The notes under the pieces: model-generated
What the model was told of the DNA's origin: nothing
Database searches by the model: none
Seen by the model: the letters and a program-made list of their open reading frames with translations, nothing else
In this document: one piece after another, positions 54,125 to 63,831 of the stretch
Layout of the letters: each line of letters starts with the position of its first letter
How positions within the stretch are numbered: position 1 is the first letter of the stretch
From: JBBIMP01 sp037444305
Lineage (GTDB): Bacteria > Acidobacteriota > UBA6911
Direction: 5' to 3'
DNA: 64,000 nucleotides
NCBI GenBank assembly: GCA_037444305.1
Contig: JBBIMP010000012.1
Location: forward strand, 1-64,000
Program-made: the position numbers and the translations under genes

Positions 54125-54658
54125 TTGAACAATATGCGCGATTTGGATAGTATCTCATCCCCTATGAAGCATCCAGCATCGTTGAGGCCGCTCGAGCGGC
54201 TGTACGTAATCGAAGTTGTGCAGGGGCTGGCCCTGACCGCGAGCCACTTTTTCTCAAACCTCGGAACGCACATCGCACGTGCCGTAGGGCTGCGCGTGGG
54301 AAAAGGGAAAACGGTGACCTTCCAATATCCGGAGGAACGGCGGCCGTTTGCCCTGCGCCTGCGAACACGGCACAGGCTGATGAAACGTCAGGACGGGTCG
54401 CCGCGCTGCGTGGCCTGTATGATGTGCGAAACCGTTTGCCCCGCAAGGTGCATCCACATTGTGGCGTCCGAGCACCCTGATCCCAACATTGAGAAGGTTC
54501 CCCAGGTGTTCGATATTGACCTCGGTGTGTGCGTCTTCTGTGGCTTCTGCGTGGAGGCTTGCCCGGAGGATGCGATCAGGATGGATACGGGCATAGTGGA
54601 ATTGGCTTCCTACACCAGAGAAGGCATGGTGTACAGGATGCATCAACTGCTGGAATAG
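54125..54658 (+). CDS. nuoI: NuoI-like 2x[4Fe-4S] ferredoxin subunit
   Basis: 177 aa if the TTG at 54125 is used; GGAGGG lies seven bases ahead of it. ATG 54134 is the alternative. A helical lead-in (GLALTASHFFSNLG) is followed by two cluster motifs, CVACMMCETVCP and CVFCGFCVEACP. NuoI carries clusters N6a and N6b in complex I. It lies five genes beyond nuoD, separated by unrelated genes. Confidence 0.87.
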   Translation: MNNMRDLDSISSPMKHPASLRPLERLYVIEVVQGLALTASHFFSNLGTHIARAVGLRVGKGKTVTFQYPEERRPFALRLRTRHRLMKRQDGSPRCVACMMCETVCPARCIHIVASEHPDPNIEKVPQVFDIDLGVCVFCGFCVEACPEDAIRMDTGIVELASYTREGMVYRMHQLLE

Positions 54659-54697
54659 GCCGCCCCCATCCCCCTCCGTGAGGGAGCACCTGTTCAA

Positions 54698-55552
54698 TCA
54701 TGCGGTATGGGACTCGGCGGGCAAGCAGATCGATCGGGAGGAAGACCCGTCAGTCGGCCTTTTCATAGCCGTGACATCCACGCCTTTCCTTACGGCAATG
54801 AGTTCCGCAACGATGCTGACCGCTATCTCCTCGGGGGTGTCGGATCCAATGTAAAGCCCTACGGGCGCCGAGACCCGCTCCAGGCTTTCCCCGGCAACGC
54901 CCTCGCCGAGGAGTGTATCGAACAGAATCCTCACCTTGCGCCTGCTGCCTAGAAGACCGATATAACAAGCCTGAGTGCCAACGGCATGGCGGAGTGAAGC
55001 CAGGTCATGCTTGTGGCCACGCGTCGCAATCACCAGGAAGGTGGAGGGGGTGATGGGGATCTGCTGGAACATCTCGCTCCAGTCACCTGAATACAGCCGC
55101 TCTGCCATGGGAAACCGCTCTCGGCTGGCGTATTTAATGCGATCGTCTGCAACGGAGATGAGAAAACCGGCATTGGCTGCCGCCGTGGCCAGGCACCTCC
55201 CGATGTGGCCGCCGCCGAGGATGATCAGATGCGGATCCGGGATCAGTGGTTCCATAAACACCTCCATTGCACCGCCGCAAATCAGGCCGCCGGCCTCCGC
55301 ATCATCCTCCGAAAGATCGAGCCTGATGAGCTTGCATTTCTCGGTCCGCAGCACGCCGAGAGATTCCCGGATGACTTCCGCTTCGGCGCAGCCACCGCCG
55401 ATCGTACCCTCCTGGCGTCCATCCTCATAAACCAGCATCTTGCTGGCGACCTTTCGAGGTGTAGATCCCTTCCGGCTGATGATGGTGGCAAGAACCGCCC
55501 TTTCGCCTCTGCTGCGGAGACTGGCGATCCTGGAAAAAATATCCCCGTCCAT
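54698..55552 (-). CDS. XdhC/CoxF-family molybdoenzyme maturation protein
   Basis: About 284 aa from ATG 55552 (MDGDIF), where family members usually begin; ATGs at 55570 and 55573 are alternatives, and none has a clear ribosome site. The N-terminal XdhC_CoxI part has GSTPRKVASKMLV and GTIGGGCAEAEV. The C-terminal Rossmann part has LIILGGGHIGRCLA and LLGSRRK. XdhC binds molybdenum cofactor and supports its sulfuration and insertion into xanthine dehydrogenase-type enzymes. No molybdoenzyme is encoded in the window. Confidence 0.87.
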   Translation of the reverse strand: MDGDIFSRIASLRSRGERAVLATIISRKGSTPRKVASKMLVYEDGRQEGTIGGGCAEAEVIRESLGVLRTEKCKLIRLDLSEDDAEAGGLICGGAMEVFMEPLIPDPHLIILGGGHIGRCLATAAANAGFLISVADDRIKYASRERFPMAERLYSGDWSEMFQQIPITPSTFLVIATRGHKHDLASLRHAVGTQACYIGLLGSRRKVRILFDTLLGEGVAGESLERVSAPVGLYIGSDTPEEIAVSIVAELIAVRKGVDVTAMKRPTDGSSSRSICLPAESHTA

Positions 55553-55697
55553 AACGTGGGAATTATGCATCATGGGTGAAACCGCCCGCAAGGCATACGC
55601 GAACAGCATGCAACCGGCTCGAGAGGCAACCGGCATCGGCGCGGCGCGAGAATCCCGCCGAGCTCAGGATGCGAAGCGGCGAAATCATTGCTATCGC

Positions 55698-55726
55698 TTG
55701 ACATACCTATTTGGCAAGGTTAACAT
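55698..55726 (+). promoter_or_regulatory. Sigma-70-type promoter for the yicC-gmk cluster
   Basis: A consensus -35 TTGACA, a 17-base spacer and TAACAT as the -10 give a start near 55733, about 25 bases ahead of yicC. It probably drives the long housekeeping operon downstream. Confidence 0.7.
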
Positions 55727-55757
55727 TTATAGTTTTTGCGCCGTGAGAAAGTGAGCT

Positions 55758-56645
55758 ATGGTCCGAAGCATGACCGGGTATGGCACGGGATTTTCGAGCG
55801 CCGGCGGGATCGCCGTCTCCGCGGAGGTCCGAAGTGGAAATCACCGCTACCTGGACACGCACATCCGGCTGGGCAGGGAATACGCGTTTCTGGAGCCCGG
55901 CATTGCCCTGCAGGTGCGCAAAGCGCTGTCGCGGGGACGCGTCGATGTGAGCGTGGCCATCCAGGAAACGGAAATCCCGACCGTATCGTTGAACACGCAG
56001 ACGGCAATGGGCTACGTAGAGGCGGTCGGCCGTCTGAGGGACGAGCTGGGCCTGCGCGGTGAACTGGAGCTTCAGACACTTCTGCTGCTGCCGGGAGTCC
56101 TGCCGGGAAGGGAGGCCGGGGCGGGGCCCACGCAGGCACAGAAGGAAGTCTATGCGGACCTGGTGCGGGAAGCCGTGGACCGGGCCTTGGCGGAGGTGCG
56201 GGCCATGCGCGGGCGGGAAGGTGTGGCCCTGGGGGCCGAAATGCTTGCCTATGCCGCCTCCGTTGGCGCCAAGGCGGATGAGATCCGTGCGGGCGTCCCG
56301 GATGAGATCAACGAATACAGGCGACGGCTCGAGGAAAAACTGGGAGATCTCGGGAATCCGATTCAGATCGATCCGCAGCGGCTGGCCATGGAGGTTGCGC
56401 TGCTGGCGGACAAAGCCGACATCACCGAGGAACTGACGCGGCTGGACAGCCACCTGAAGCAGTTCGCGGAACTCGCGCGCACGGAGGAGGAGGTCGGAAA
56501 GAAACTCGATTTTCTCCTGCAGGAAATGCAGCGCGAGGTCAACACGATCCTGGCCAAAACCGGGAAGCTGGAAACCAAGCGCCTGGGCATCGAGGTCAAG
56601 GCGGACATAGAAAAGCTGCGCGAGCAGGTTCAGAATGTCGAATGA
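55758..56645 (+). CDS. yicC: YicC/YloC-family endoribonuclease
   Basis: 295 aa. The protein opens MVRSMTGYG and ends with KRLGIEVKADIEKLREQVQN, both family hallmarks; the EVRSGNHRYLD motif follows the start. YicC proteins are metal-dependent endoribonucleases that act on RNA such as RyhB in Escherichia coli. It leads the conserved yicC-gmk-rpoZ-coaBC-priA block and overlaps gmk by 11 bases. Confidence 0.93.
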   Translation: MVRSMTGYGTGFSSAGGIAVSAEVRSGNHRYLDTHIRLGREYAFLEPGIALQVRKALSRGRVDVSVAIQETEIPTVSLNTQTAMGYVEAVGRLRDELGLRGELELQTLLLLPGVLPGREAGAGPTQAQKEVYADLVREAVDRALAEVRAMRGREGVALGAEMLAYAASVGAKADEIRAGVPDEINEYRRRLEEKLGDLGNPIQIDPQRLAMEVALLADKADITEELTRLDSHLKQFAELARTEEEVGKKLDFLLQEMQREVNTILAKTGKLETKRLGIEVKADIEKLREQVQNVE

Positions 56646-57282
56646 AAATGGCCGAAGGGGAAACCTGATCATCGTCTCCGGACCATCCGGCGCGGGCAAA
56701 TCGGCATTGGCCGCGTCGGTTCTGGCAGCGGTGGGGGGAATAGTCTTTTCGGTCTCCCACACGACCCGTGCCAAGCGCGGCGGGGAGCGCGACGGCGTGG
56801 ACTACCACTTCGTCGGCAGGGATGAGTTCGACACGCTGGCGCGGAGCGGCGAGTTCCTCGAATGGGCCGAGGTTTACGGCCACTGCTACGGAACCTCCGG
56901 CCACACGATTGAAGCCGCCCTGGAGCGGGGCGACGACGTCCTGCTGGATGTGGATGTGCAGGGCGCGGCCACGATCCGCGGAAAGAGGGCGGATGCCATC
57001 AGCGTGTTCATCATGCCTCCTTCGTACCGGATCCTCAGGGAGAGGCTGGAGCAGCGGAAGCTGGACAAGGACTACGTGATAGAGCAGCGCCTGAAGATCG
57101 CGCGCGAAGAGATTGTGCAGTATCGCAACTACGACTATCTGATCATCAACCGTGATCTCTCCGAGGCGATCGCGGAGTTGAAGGCGATTATCCTGGGGGC
57201 CAGGTGCCGCACCTCGGTCCGGGTGGAATCGGCCAGGTCCATCATCGAATCGTTTGGAGGAATGAATGCTGAACGTGCCTGA
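56635..57282 (+). CDS. gmk: Guanylate kinase
   Basis: 215 aa. P-loop GPSGAGKSALA, the GMP-binding SHTTRAKRGGERDGVDYHFV and the LLDVDVQGA strand are intact. It phosphorylates GMP to GDP. The start lies inside the end of yicC and the stop overlaps the start of rpoZ, so the three are tightly coupled. Confidence 0.96.
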   Translation: MSNENGRRGNLIIVSGPSGAGKSALAASVLAAVGGIVFSVSHTTRAKRGGERDGVDYHFVGRDEFDTLARSGEFLEWAEVYGHCYGTSGHTIEAALERGDDVLLDVDVQGAATIRGKRADAISVFIMPPSYRILRERLEQRKLDKDYVIEQRLKIAREEIVQYRNYDYLIINRDLSEAIAELKAIILGARCRTSVRVESARSIIESFGGMNAERA

Positions 57283-57457
57283 GAACATCGGGTCGAAATA
57301 TCGTTTTATCATAATTGCCGCGGAGCGGGCAAAGCAGCTGCAGAACCGGGCGAAGCCGAAGCTGAAGACGAAATCGACGAAAGCGGCGCACATTGCCATG
57401 CGCGAGGTCGAGCAGGGACTGATCAGCTTCGAGATTCCGGAACCGGAACAGGAATGA
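57266..57457 (+). CDS. rpoZ: RNA polymerase omega subunit
   Basis: 63 aa. The protein is short but typical: YRFIIIAAERAKQLQ near residue 12 and the KAAHIAMREVEQGLISFE helix. It supports folding and assembly of the beta' subunit. It sits in its common place between gmk and coaBC and overlaps gmk by 17 bases. Confidence 0.93.
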   Translation: MLNVPENIGSKYRFIIIAAERAKQLQNRAKPKLKTKSTKAAHIAMREVEQGLISFEIPEPEQE

Positions 57458-57482
57458 GCCTGCGCTCAGGGGGGGTGACAGA

Positions 57483-58703
57483 GTGAAGATCGCGCTGGGT
57501 GTGACGGGCTGCATAGCGGCCTACAAAGCCATCGAGGTCATGCGCGGACTGCAGAAGGCGGGGATCACCGTACAGGTGGTCCTGACGCGTTCTGCACGCG
57601 AATTCGTGACACCGCTGACGTTCGAAGCGCTCTCCGGCCAGCCGGTCATCACCTCGATGTTCCGACGCGGGAGCAACCGGGAGATCCAGCACACGCAACT
57701 GGCGCAGGAGATAGACCTGCTGGCGGTCGTTCCCGCCACAGCGAACATCCTGGGTAAGTTTGCGCGCGGAATTGCGGATGATTTCCTCTCCACGTTCTAT
57801 CTCTCCTCTCCGTCGCCGGTGCTCCTTGCGCCCGCGATGAACGTGGAGATGTGGAAGCACGCTGCCGTGCGGGACAATGTCGAGATCCTCCGGGCCCGGG
57901 GTCACGACCTCGTTCTCCCGCAGGCCGGCAGACTCGCTTGCGGGACGGAGGGCGTGGGGCGGCTGGCAGAGGTGGAGGCCATCGTGTCCGCGATCCTCCT
58001 GGTCTTGAACCGCGACCGGTCCATGGCCGGCGTCCGGGTGCTCGTGACCGCGGGGCCCACGGTGGAGGATATCGATCCGGTCAGGTTCATTTCCAACCGG
58101 AGCTCGGGGAAGATGGGATACGCCGTGGCAGAGGCGGCCGCACGGCGAGGTGCCGAGGTGCTCCTCGTATCCGGTCCCACCCACCTGGGAACGCCCCACG
58201 GCGTGGAGGCCGTCATGGTCCGCTCGGCGGAGGAAATGCGGGCCGCGGTCATGGCCCGCTACGACGAAATGGACATAGTGGTGAAAGCGGCCGCGGTGGC
58301 CGACTTTCGGCCTGCCGAATGCGCGCCGAGCAAGATCAAGAAAGAGGAGCGAAAACCGGCGATCGCGCTCGAGCCCACAGAGGATATCCTGGCCGCGCTG
58401 GGCCGGGTGAAGGCCGGACAGGTTCTTGTCGGGTTTGCCATGGAGACTGAGGCGCTGGTGGAGAATGCCCGCAAGAAGCTGGCATCGAAGAACCTGGACC
58501 TGATTGTGGCCAACGACATTGCCAGCGGGATTTTCGGCTCGGACACGGCCACGGTTTATTTCCTGGCGCCCGGCACGGAAGACGAGGGATTCGAACATCT
58601 ATCGAAATCCGCGATCGCCGGTCATCTGCTCGACCGTGCCATGCATCTGAGGGCGCGGCGCCGCAACGCCGGCGTGGTGTCCACGCCCAAGGCCGGCTCA
58701 TGA
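57483..58703 (+). CDS. coaBC: Bifunctional phosphopantothenoylcysteine decarboxylase/synthase
   Basis: 406 aa. The CoaC half has the flavin-binding GVTGCIAAYKAIE and the PXMNXXMW-type APAMNVEMW motif. The CoaB half begins near residue 185 with VLVTAGPTVEDIDPVRFISN, followed by SSGKMGYAVAE and AAVADFRP. It turns 4'-phosphopantothenate and cysteine into 4'-phosphopantetheine for coenzyme A. It overlaps era by four bases. Confidence 0.96.
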   Translation: MKIALGVTGCIAAYKAIEVMRGLQKAGITVQVVLTRSAREFVTPLTFEALSGQPVITSMFRRGSNREIQHTQLAQEIDLLAVVPATANILGKFARGIADDFLSTFYLSSPSPVLLAPAMNVEMWKHAAVRDNVEILRARGHDLVLPQAGRLACGTEGVGRLAEVEAIVSAILLVLNRDRSMAGVRVLVTAGPTVEDIDPVRFISNRSSGKMGYAVAEAAARRGAEVLLVSGPTHLGTPHGVEAVMVRSAEEMRAAVMARYDEMDIVVKAAAVADFRPAECAPSKIKKEERKPAIALEPTEDILAALGRVKAGQVLVGFAMETEALVENARKKLASKNLDLIVANDIASGIFGSDTATVYFLAPGTEDEGFEHLSKSAIAGHLLDRAMHLRARRRNAGVVSTPKAGS

Positions 58704-59590
58704 AATCGGGAACGGTGACCATCGTCGGCCGCCCGAATTCCGGGAAATCGACGCTGCTGAACACCCTGGTTGGCCAGAAGGTTTCCATCATCTCCGACAA
58801 GCCGCAGACCACGCGTCACCGAATCCTGGGTATCTTTAACGACGCCAGGGGCCAGATAGTATTCGGAGACACGCCGGGGATCCACAAGCCCCAATACCGG
58901 ATGAACCAGCGAATGCAGAAGACGGTGATCGGGGCGCTCTCGGAATTCGACCTGGTGCTCCACGTGGTGGACGCCTCCATCTCCTTCGGCGCCGGGGAGC
59001 GGTATGTGCTGGAGATGATCCGGCAATCGTCGCCGCGCGCCGTTCTCGCGATAAACAAGATCGACAAGACCGCGAAGCCGAAGATCCTGCCCATCATCGA
59101 GCGTTACAGCACCGCCTGCGCGTATCTCGAATTGATCCCCCTCTCCGCAATGACCGGAGAGGGGATCGATCTGCTTCTGGCGAAGCTGTTCGACTACCTT
59201 CCAGAGGGCGAACCGCTCTATGGCGAGGATCGGATTACGGACCGCAACGAGCGCTTCATGGCCGCCGAGTTCATCCGGGAAAAAATACTCGAGCGCGCCC
59301 GCCAGGAACTGCCCTATACGACCGCCGTTCTCATCCGCAAATTCGATGAGAGCCGCAGGGAAACCAAGCGGCTCCTTGTCGTGGCGGCGGAGATTCTGGT
59401 AGAAAAAAGTTCACAACAGGGCATCATAGTAGGGGCAGGGGGGATGCAGCTGAAGGATATCGGCTCTGCCGCCCGGGCGGACCTGGAAGAGCTGTTCGAC
59501 TGCCGCATCTACCTGGACCTGCACGTGCGCACGATTGCTCGGTGGCGCGACAACGACGCCGTGCTCGACGACCTGGAAGTCGGAACATGA
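58700..59590 (+). CDS. era: GTPase Era
   Basis: 296 aa. GTPase motifs GRPNSGKST, DTPG and NKID are present, followed by a C-terminal KH domain (IIVGAGGMQLKDIGSAAR). Era binds the 3' end of 16S rRNA and helps 30S maturation. The ATGA junctions with coaBC and udg show translational coupling. Confidence 0.96.
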   Translation: MKSGTVTIVGRPNSGKSTLLNTLVGQKVSIISDKPQTTRHRILGIFNDARGQIVFGDTPGIHKPQYRMNQRMQKTVIGALSEFDLVLHVVDASISFGAGERYVLEMIRQSSPRAVLAINKIDKTAKPKILPIIERYSTACAYLELIPLSAMTGEGIDLLLAKLFDYLPEGEPLYGEDRITDRNERFMAAEFIREKILERARQELPYTTAVLIRKFDESRRETKRLLVVAAEILVEKSSQQGIIVGAGGMQLKDIGSAARADLEELFDCRIYLDLHVRTIARWRDNDAVLDDLEVGT

Positions 59591-60279
59591 ACCGGCGCGA
59601 TGAAATCGGCGAAGGAATCCTGGCGCACCTGGAGCTGATGCGGGACCTGGGTGTGCGCTGGGTACAGAAAGGGATGGCTGCGCTGTTCGACCGCGGAACG
59701 GAAGGACTGGAGACGCTGGAACAGGTCCGGGAGGCGCTGGGGGACTGCCGGCGCTGCCGGCTGGCGGGAACCCGAAAGCAGATTGTCTTCGGCTCGGGCA
59801 ACCCGAGGGCCGACCTGATGTTCGTGGGCGAGGCGCCGGGCGCAGACGAGGACGAACAGGGCCTCCCATTCGTGGGGCGCGCGGGACAACTGCTCACGCG
59901 GATCATAGCGGCGATCAACCTGCGGCGGGAGGACGTGTACATCTGCAATATCATCAAGTGCCGCCCGCCGGAGAATCGCAATCCACAGCCGGACGAAATC
60001 GCCGCGTGCGGGCCTTTTCTGGAGCGGCAGATCGCCGCCTTGTCGCCGAAGGTGATATGCACGCTGGGTAAATTCGGCGCCCAGGAGCTGCTCGGAACCA
60101 AGGAGGCGATTTCCAGGCTGCGGGGCCATTTCTACGATTACCGGGGCGCCAAGCTCATTGCCACTTTTCATCCGGCCTACCTTCTCAGGAATCCGGCCGA
60201 AAAGCGAAAGGTATGGGAGGACATGCAGAAGATCCGCGACTATCTCCTCTCGTTGAAGGAGGACGACCGGACTCGTTGA
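59587..60279 (+). CDS. udg: Uracil-DNA glycosylase, family 4
   Basis: 230 aa from ATG 59587, overlapping the stop of era. Motif A GEAPGADEDEQGLPFVGRAG and motif B HPAYLLRNP are intact. Fe-S ligands start with CRRCRLAGTR and continue at CNIIKCRPPENR. It removes uracil arising from cytosine deamination. An N-terminal extension of about 40 residues precedes the core. Confidence 0.93.
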   Translation: MNRRDEIGEGILAHLELMRDLGVRWVQKGMAALFDRGTEGLETLEQVREALGDCRRCRLAGTRKQIVFGSGNPRADLMFVGEAPGADEDEQGLPFVGRAGQLLTRIIAAINLRREDVYICNIIKCRPPENRNPQPDEIAACGPFLERQIAALSPKVICTLGKFGAQELLGTKEAISRLRGHFYDYRGAKLIATFHPAYLLRNPAEKRKVWEDMQKIRDYLLSLKEDDRTR

Positions 60280-60363
60280 CCTCCGGCATCTCCTGTCCCG
60301 CACCGCGCTCGGACTGCGGGGGATCGACAGCAGGGCTCTTACGGCAGAGGAACACCCGGAAAA

Positions 60364-62826
60364 ATGAGCAGATTCGTTCAAGTCGCCGTGCCCCTCGGTG
60401 TGCGGAAGACCTTTGCCTATTCGGTCCCCGTTGCGCTGCGGAACCGCGTCGGCGTAGGCGCCCGGGTACTGGTTCCATTCGGCAGGAAATGGCTGACGGG
60501 ATTCGTCGTATCCGGCAGCGACAGGCCGCCCGAAGGAAATTTCCGGTTGCGGCCCGTGCGCCGGGTTCTGGACCCGGCTGCGCCGATTCCCGTTTCGCTG
60601 GTGCGAACCGGGGTGTGGATCTCCGACTACTATTTCACCCCCCCCGGCAGCGCGCTGCACGCCATGATGCCCGCGGGCACCGCGGTTGCCGAGACGCAAA
60701 AGCTCACGCTCGGCGGAAAGTTTCGCGAAATGCTTCTGGCGGGGCTGCGCCCGGCGGGCCTCGGGCCATCGGAGGAGAAGATCCTCGATCTGCTTGCTGA
60801 GCGCGGTTCGATGACCTGTGCCGAACTGGTCGCCGCTGGCGCCGCCCGGGGAGCGGCCGGTCTTGTGGATTCCATGATTGCAGGCGGCCTGCTGGAGTAC
60901 GGGGATATCGGCACGCAGCCCCGTGTGCGCGTGAAGGAGGTGCTCGGCATCCGGGCCTGTACAGCGACCGGTGATGCCGAAGTAAAGCTGACGACCGCAC
61001 AGGCGAGGCTGCTCGCTGCCGTCCGGCAGACCGGCGGCGCGGTCCCGTTGAGCCGGGTGCTCGGGCGGGCGGCCGCAGGACGCGCGGTGGCCAAGGCGCT
61101 CGAGGGCAAGGGACTGGTCGAGATTCTGCCGCTGGCGGTCGAGCGCTTGCCGGCGGACCTCGCGGAACAGTCCAAGCGGAAGAACGTCGAGTTCACCGCT
61201 GCCCAGCGCGGCGTATTCGAGCAGCTGCGGCAGCTGTCGGCTGCCGGAAAAGCGGCCCGCTGCCTCCTGCACGGAGTTACCGGCAGCGGTAAAACCGAGA
61301 TCTACCTGCGGCTGATTTCGGAAGGACTTGAGCGTGGCGAATCCGCGATCCTGCTGGTTCCCGAAATCGGCCTGACGCCCCTGTTGAGCCGTATAGCCCT
61401 GTCTCATTTCCCCAACCGGGTGGCGATGCTCCACAGCGGGATGTCCCGCGGCGAACGGCACGACCAGTGGATGCGGATCCGCCGGGGCGAAGCGCCCGTT
61501 GTCGTGGGCACGCGCTCGGCGGTGTTCGCCCCGCTGGAGTGTCCGCGCCTGATCATCATCGACGAGGAGCAGGATGCTTCGTACAAGCAGGAGGAGACGC
61601 CCTGCTACCATGCGAGGGAAGTGGCCTGGCAAAGGGTGCAGGGATCGTCGGGCATCCTCCTGATGGGCTCCGCCACGCCCGCGGTGGAGACCTATTTCCT
61701 GACGCGCGGCGGCGGCGACATGGCGCTGCTGCGCCTGCCCGAGCGCGTCGAAGCCCGCCCGATGGCCGAGGTGGAAGTTGTCGACATGGGCGTGGAGTTC
61801 CAGCGGCACGGGAAGAAGACGGTCATATCGCAGAGGCTGAGGACCGAGCTGGAGGACCGGCTGCAGCGGCGCGAGCAGTCCATAGTGCTGCTCAACCGCC
61901 GGGGCTATTCCCGCTCGCTGCTGTGCCGCAGCTGCGGGCACCACTTCTCGTGCCCGGACTGCAGCATCAGCATGACCTACCACCAGCTCGAGGCCAGGTT
62001 GATCTGCCATTACTGCGGGCGGGAATGCGATACGCCGACCGAGTGCGCGGAGTGCGGAGGCGCATTCATATATTTTGTCGGCGTGGGAACCGAACAGCTG
62101 GAATCGCTCCTGCGCGAAATGTTTCCGCAGGCGCGCATCGCGCGGCTCGACCGGGACTCCACGCGGCGCAAGGGCTCGCTGAGCCGGATCCTGCTCGATT
62201 TCGGACAGGGAAAACTGGACATCCTGGTTGGCACCCAGATGCTGGCCAAGGGCCACGACTTTCCCAACGTGACGCTCGTGGGTGTGGTTTCCGCCGATGC
62301 CGGTCTGTCGTTCCCGGACTTTCGCTCGGCGGAGCGCACCTTCCAGCTGCTGACTCAGGTGGCCGGCAGGGCGGGGCGAGGGGACATTCCGGGTCTGGTG
62401 GTGATCCAGTCGTTCTATCCCGACCACTACGCCCTGAAATACGCCCGTGGTCAGGACTACGAGGGATTCTACGAAAAGGAGATCGAGTACCGGCGCCTGA
62501 TGGGTTACCCGCCCTTCCACCGCCTGGTCCAGGTGCTGGTCAGCGACAAGGACCGGCACCGTGGTTTGAACATCGGCGAAAAACTGGCGGCAGCACTTCG
62601 CCACGTCATCCGCGAGAGGCGCGCAGGCGGGTTCATTCGCGTCCTCGGACCTGCGCCCGCGCCGCTGGAGAAACTGCGCGGGCAATACCGCTTCCAGGTG
62701 CTGCTGAAATGCAGGGGTGAAGCCGGGCCGGTCCCCGTACTGAGGGAGACTTTCGCCCTGCTGGGCGGGAAAAAGGTCCCGCTGAAAAACGTCCATGTAG
62801 ACGTGGATCCGCTGTCGCTCATGTAG
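60364..62826 (+). CDS. priA: Primosomal helicase PriA
   Basis: 820 aa, full length. An N-terminal 3'-DNA-binding domain opens the protein. The helicase core has Walker A GVTGSGKTEIY, Walker B IIIDEEQDASYKQEE (DEEQ where many PriA have DEEH), GSATPAVE and the zinc-binding cysteine block CRSCGHHFSCPDC, then CHYCGREC and CAECGG. The C-terminal motifs VGTQMLAKGHDFPN and QVAGRAGRG follow. It restarts stalled replication forks. Confidence 0.95.
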   Translation: MSRFVQVAVPLGVRKTFAYSVPVALRNRVGVGARVLVPFGRKWLTGFVVSGSDRPPEGNFRLRPVRRVLDPAAPIPVSLVRTGVWISDYYFTPPGSALHAMMPAGTAVAETQKLTLGGKFREMLLAGLRPAGLGPSEEKILDLLAERGSMTCAELVAAGAARGAAGLVDSMIAGGLLEYGDIGTQPRVRVKEVLGIRACTATGDAEVKLTTAQARLLAAVRQTGGAVPLSRVLGRAAAGRAVAKALEGKGLVEILPLAVERLPADLAEQSKRKNVEFTAAQRGVFEQLRQLSAAGKAARCLLHGVTGSGKTEIYLRLISEGLERGESAILLVPEIGLTPLLSRIALSHFPNRVAMLHSGMSRGERHDQWMRIRRGEAPVVVGTRSAVFAPLECPRLIIIDEEQDASYKQEETPCYHAREVAWQRVQGSSGILLMGSATPAVETYFLTRGGGDMALLRLPERVEARPMAEVEVVDMGVEFQRHGKKTVISQRLRTELEDRLQRREQSIVLLNRRGYSRSLLCRSCGHHFSCPDCSISMTYHQLEARLICHYCGRECDTPTECAECGGAFIYFVGVGTEQLESLLREMFPQARIARLDRDSTRRKGSLSRILLDFGQGKLDILVGTQMLAKGHDFPNVTLVGVVSADAGLSFPDFRSAERTFQLLTQVAGRAGRGDIPGLVVIQSFYPDHYALKYARGQDYEGFYEKEIEYRRLMGYPPFHRLVQVLVSDKDRHRGLNIGEKLAAALRHVIRERRAGGFIRVLGPAPAPLEKLRGQYRFQVLLKCRGEAGPVPVLRETFALLGGKKVPLKNVHVDVDPLSLM

Positions 62827-62934
62827 GCAGCGACGATGGAGTTGGTCGCGGATTCCGCCGGATGGCAGCGGACCCCAATCCGGGGGATCGAAGGATCGGC
62901 TGAGGCTGCGGCCGGCGCCGAAAGCGAACGGAAC

Positions 62935-63831
62935 ATGAGCGAACGAATCAACGAATACCACAGGAAACGAAGCAGTCGGAAGACGCTGCTGCTGGCGCTG
63001 TCAATCACCGGAACGTGGTTCCTCGTGGAACTCATCGCGGGGCTGTATACCAACAGCCTGGCCCTGCTGGCCGATGCCGGTCACATGCTCACCGATCTGG
63101 CAGCCCTGTCGCTGAGCTATTTCGCCCTCAGGATCGCCGCCCGTCCCGCGACCCCTCGAAAGACCTTCGGATACCTGAGAGCCGAGATCCTGGCCGCGCT
63201 GGCCAACGGCGTTTTCCTGGTGCTGATCGCGCTGTACATATTCTTCGAAGCCTACCACCGATTACTGGATCCTCCGGTTGTGAAGAGCGGCACGATGCTG
63301 TCAGTTGCCGTCATGGGTCTGGTAGCCAATTTGTGCGCCGTCTATCTGCTCCACAAGTCGAAGGACGAGAACCTCAACCTGCACGGGGCGTTCCTCCACG
63401 TTCTGGGCGACACGCTGGGCTCCATCGGTGCGATCGTGGCTGGCCTGGCGATGGTGTTGGGGGGGTGGTATGTGGCGGATCCGATCGTTTCGATTGCCGT
63501 CGGCCTCCTGATTCTTTTCAGTTCGTGGACCCTCCTCCGGGAAAGCGTGGAGGTGCTGCTCGAGAGCGTACCGAGCCACCTGTGCACGGCGGCGATCCTG
63601 ACGGACCTGGGCAGCGTGCAGGGCGTGCTTTCGGTGCACGACCTGCACGTCTGGTCGATCACTTCCGGCATGCCGGCCATGAGCTGCCACGTGGTGCTTG
63701 GTGCGGATGCGGAGGGCTCCGTCGTTCTGGCTCGTCTCAGCCGGCTGATGCGGGAGAAGCACGGGATCGAACATACCACCATACAGATTGAAAAGGAAAA
63801 TCTCGTGCTCCCGGAATTGGATCCCGTATGA
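62935..63831 (+). CDS. Cation diffusion facilitator metal exporter
   Basis: 298 aa from ATG 62935; the upstream frame from 62836 does not look protein-like. Six membrane helices are predicted. The metal site HMLTD (HxxxD) in helix 2 and HVLGD in helix 5 are those of zinc-type CDF exporters (CzcD/ZitB). A short cytoplasmic C-terminal domain (VHDLHVWSITSGMPAMSCHV) follows. It exports Zn2+ or a similar ion in exchange for protons. Confidence 0.93.
   Translation: MSERINEYHRKRSSRKTLLLALSITGTWFLVELIAGLYTNSLALLADAGHMLTDLAALSLSYFALRIAARPATPRKTFGYLRAEILAALANGVFLVLIALYIFFEAYHRLLDPPVVKSGTMLSVAVMGLVANLCAVYLLHKSKDENLNLHGAFLHVLGDTLGSIGAIVAGLAMVLGGWYVADPIVSIAVGLLILFSSWTLLRESVEVLLESVPSHLCTAAILTDLGSVQGVLSVHDLHVWSITSGMPAMSCHVVLGADAEGSVVLARLSRLMREKHGIEHTTIQIEKENLVLPELDPV

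Noticed and set aside
59509..62961. Very long open frame (1150 codons) on the minus strand opposite udg and priA
   Set aside because: It is a high-GC shadow: the plus strand encodes PriA and uracil-DNA glycosylase with all motifs, and the minus frame shows no domain.
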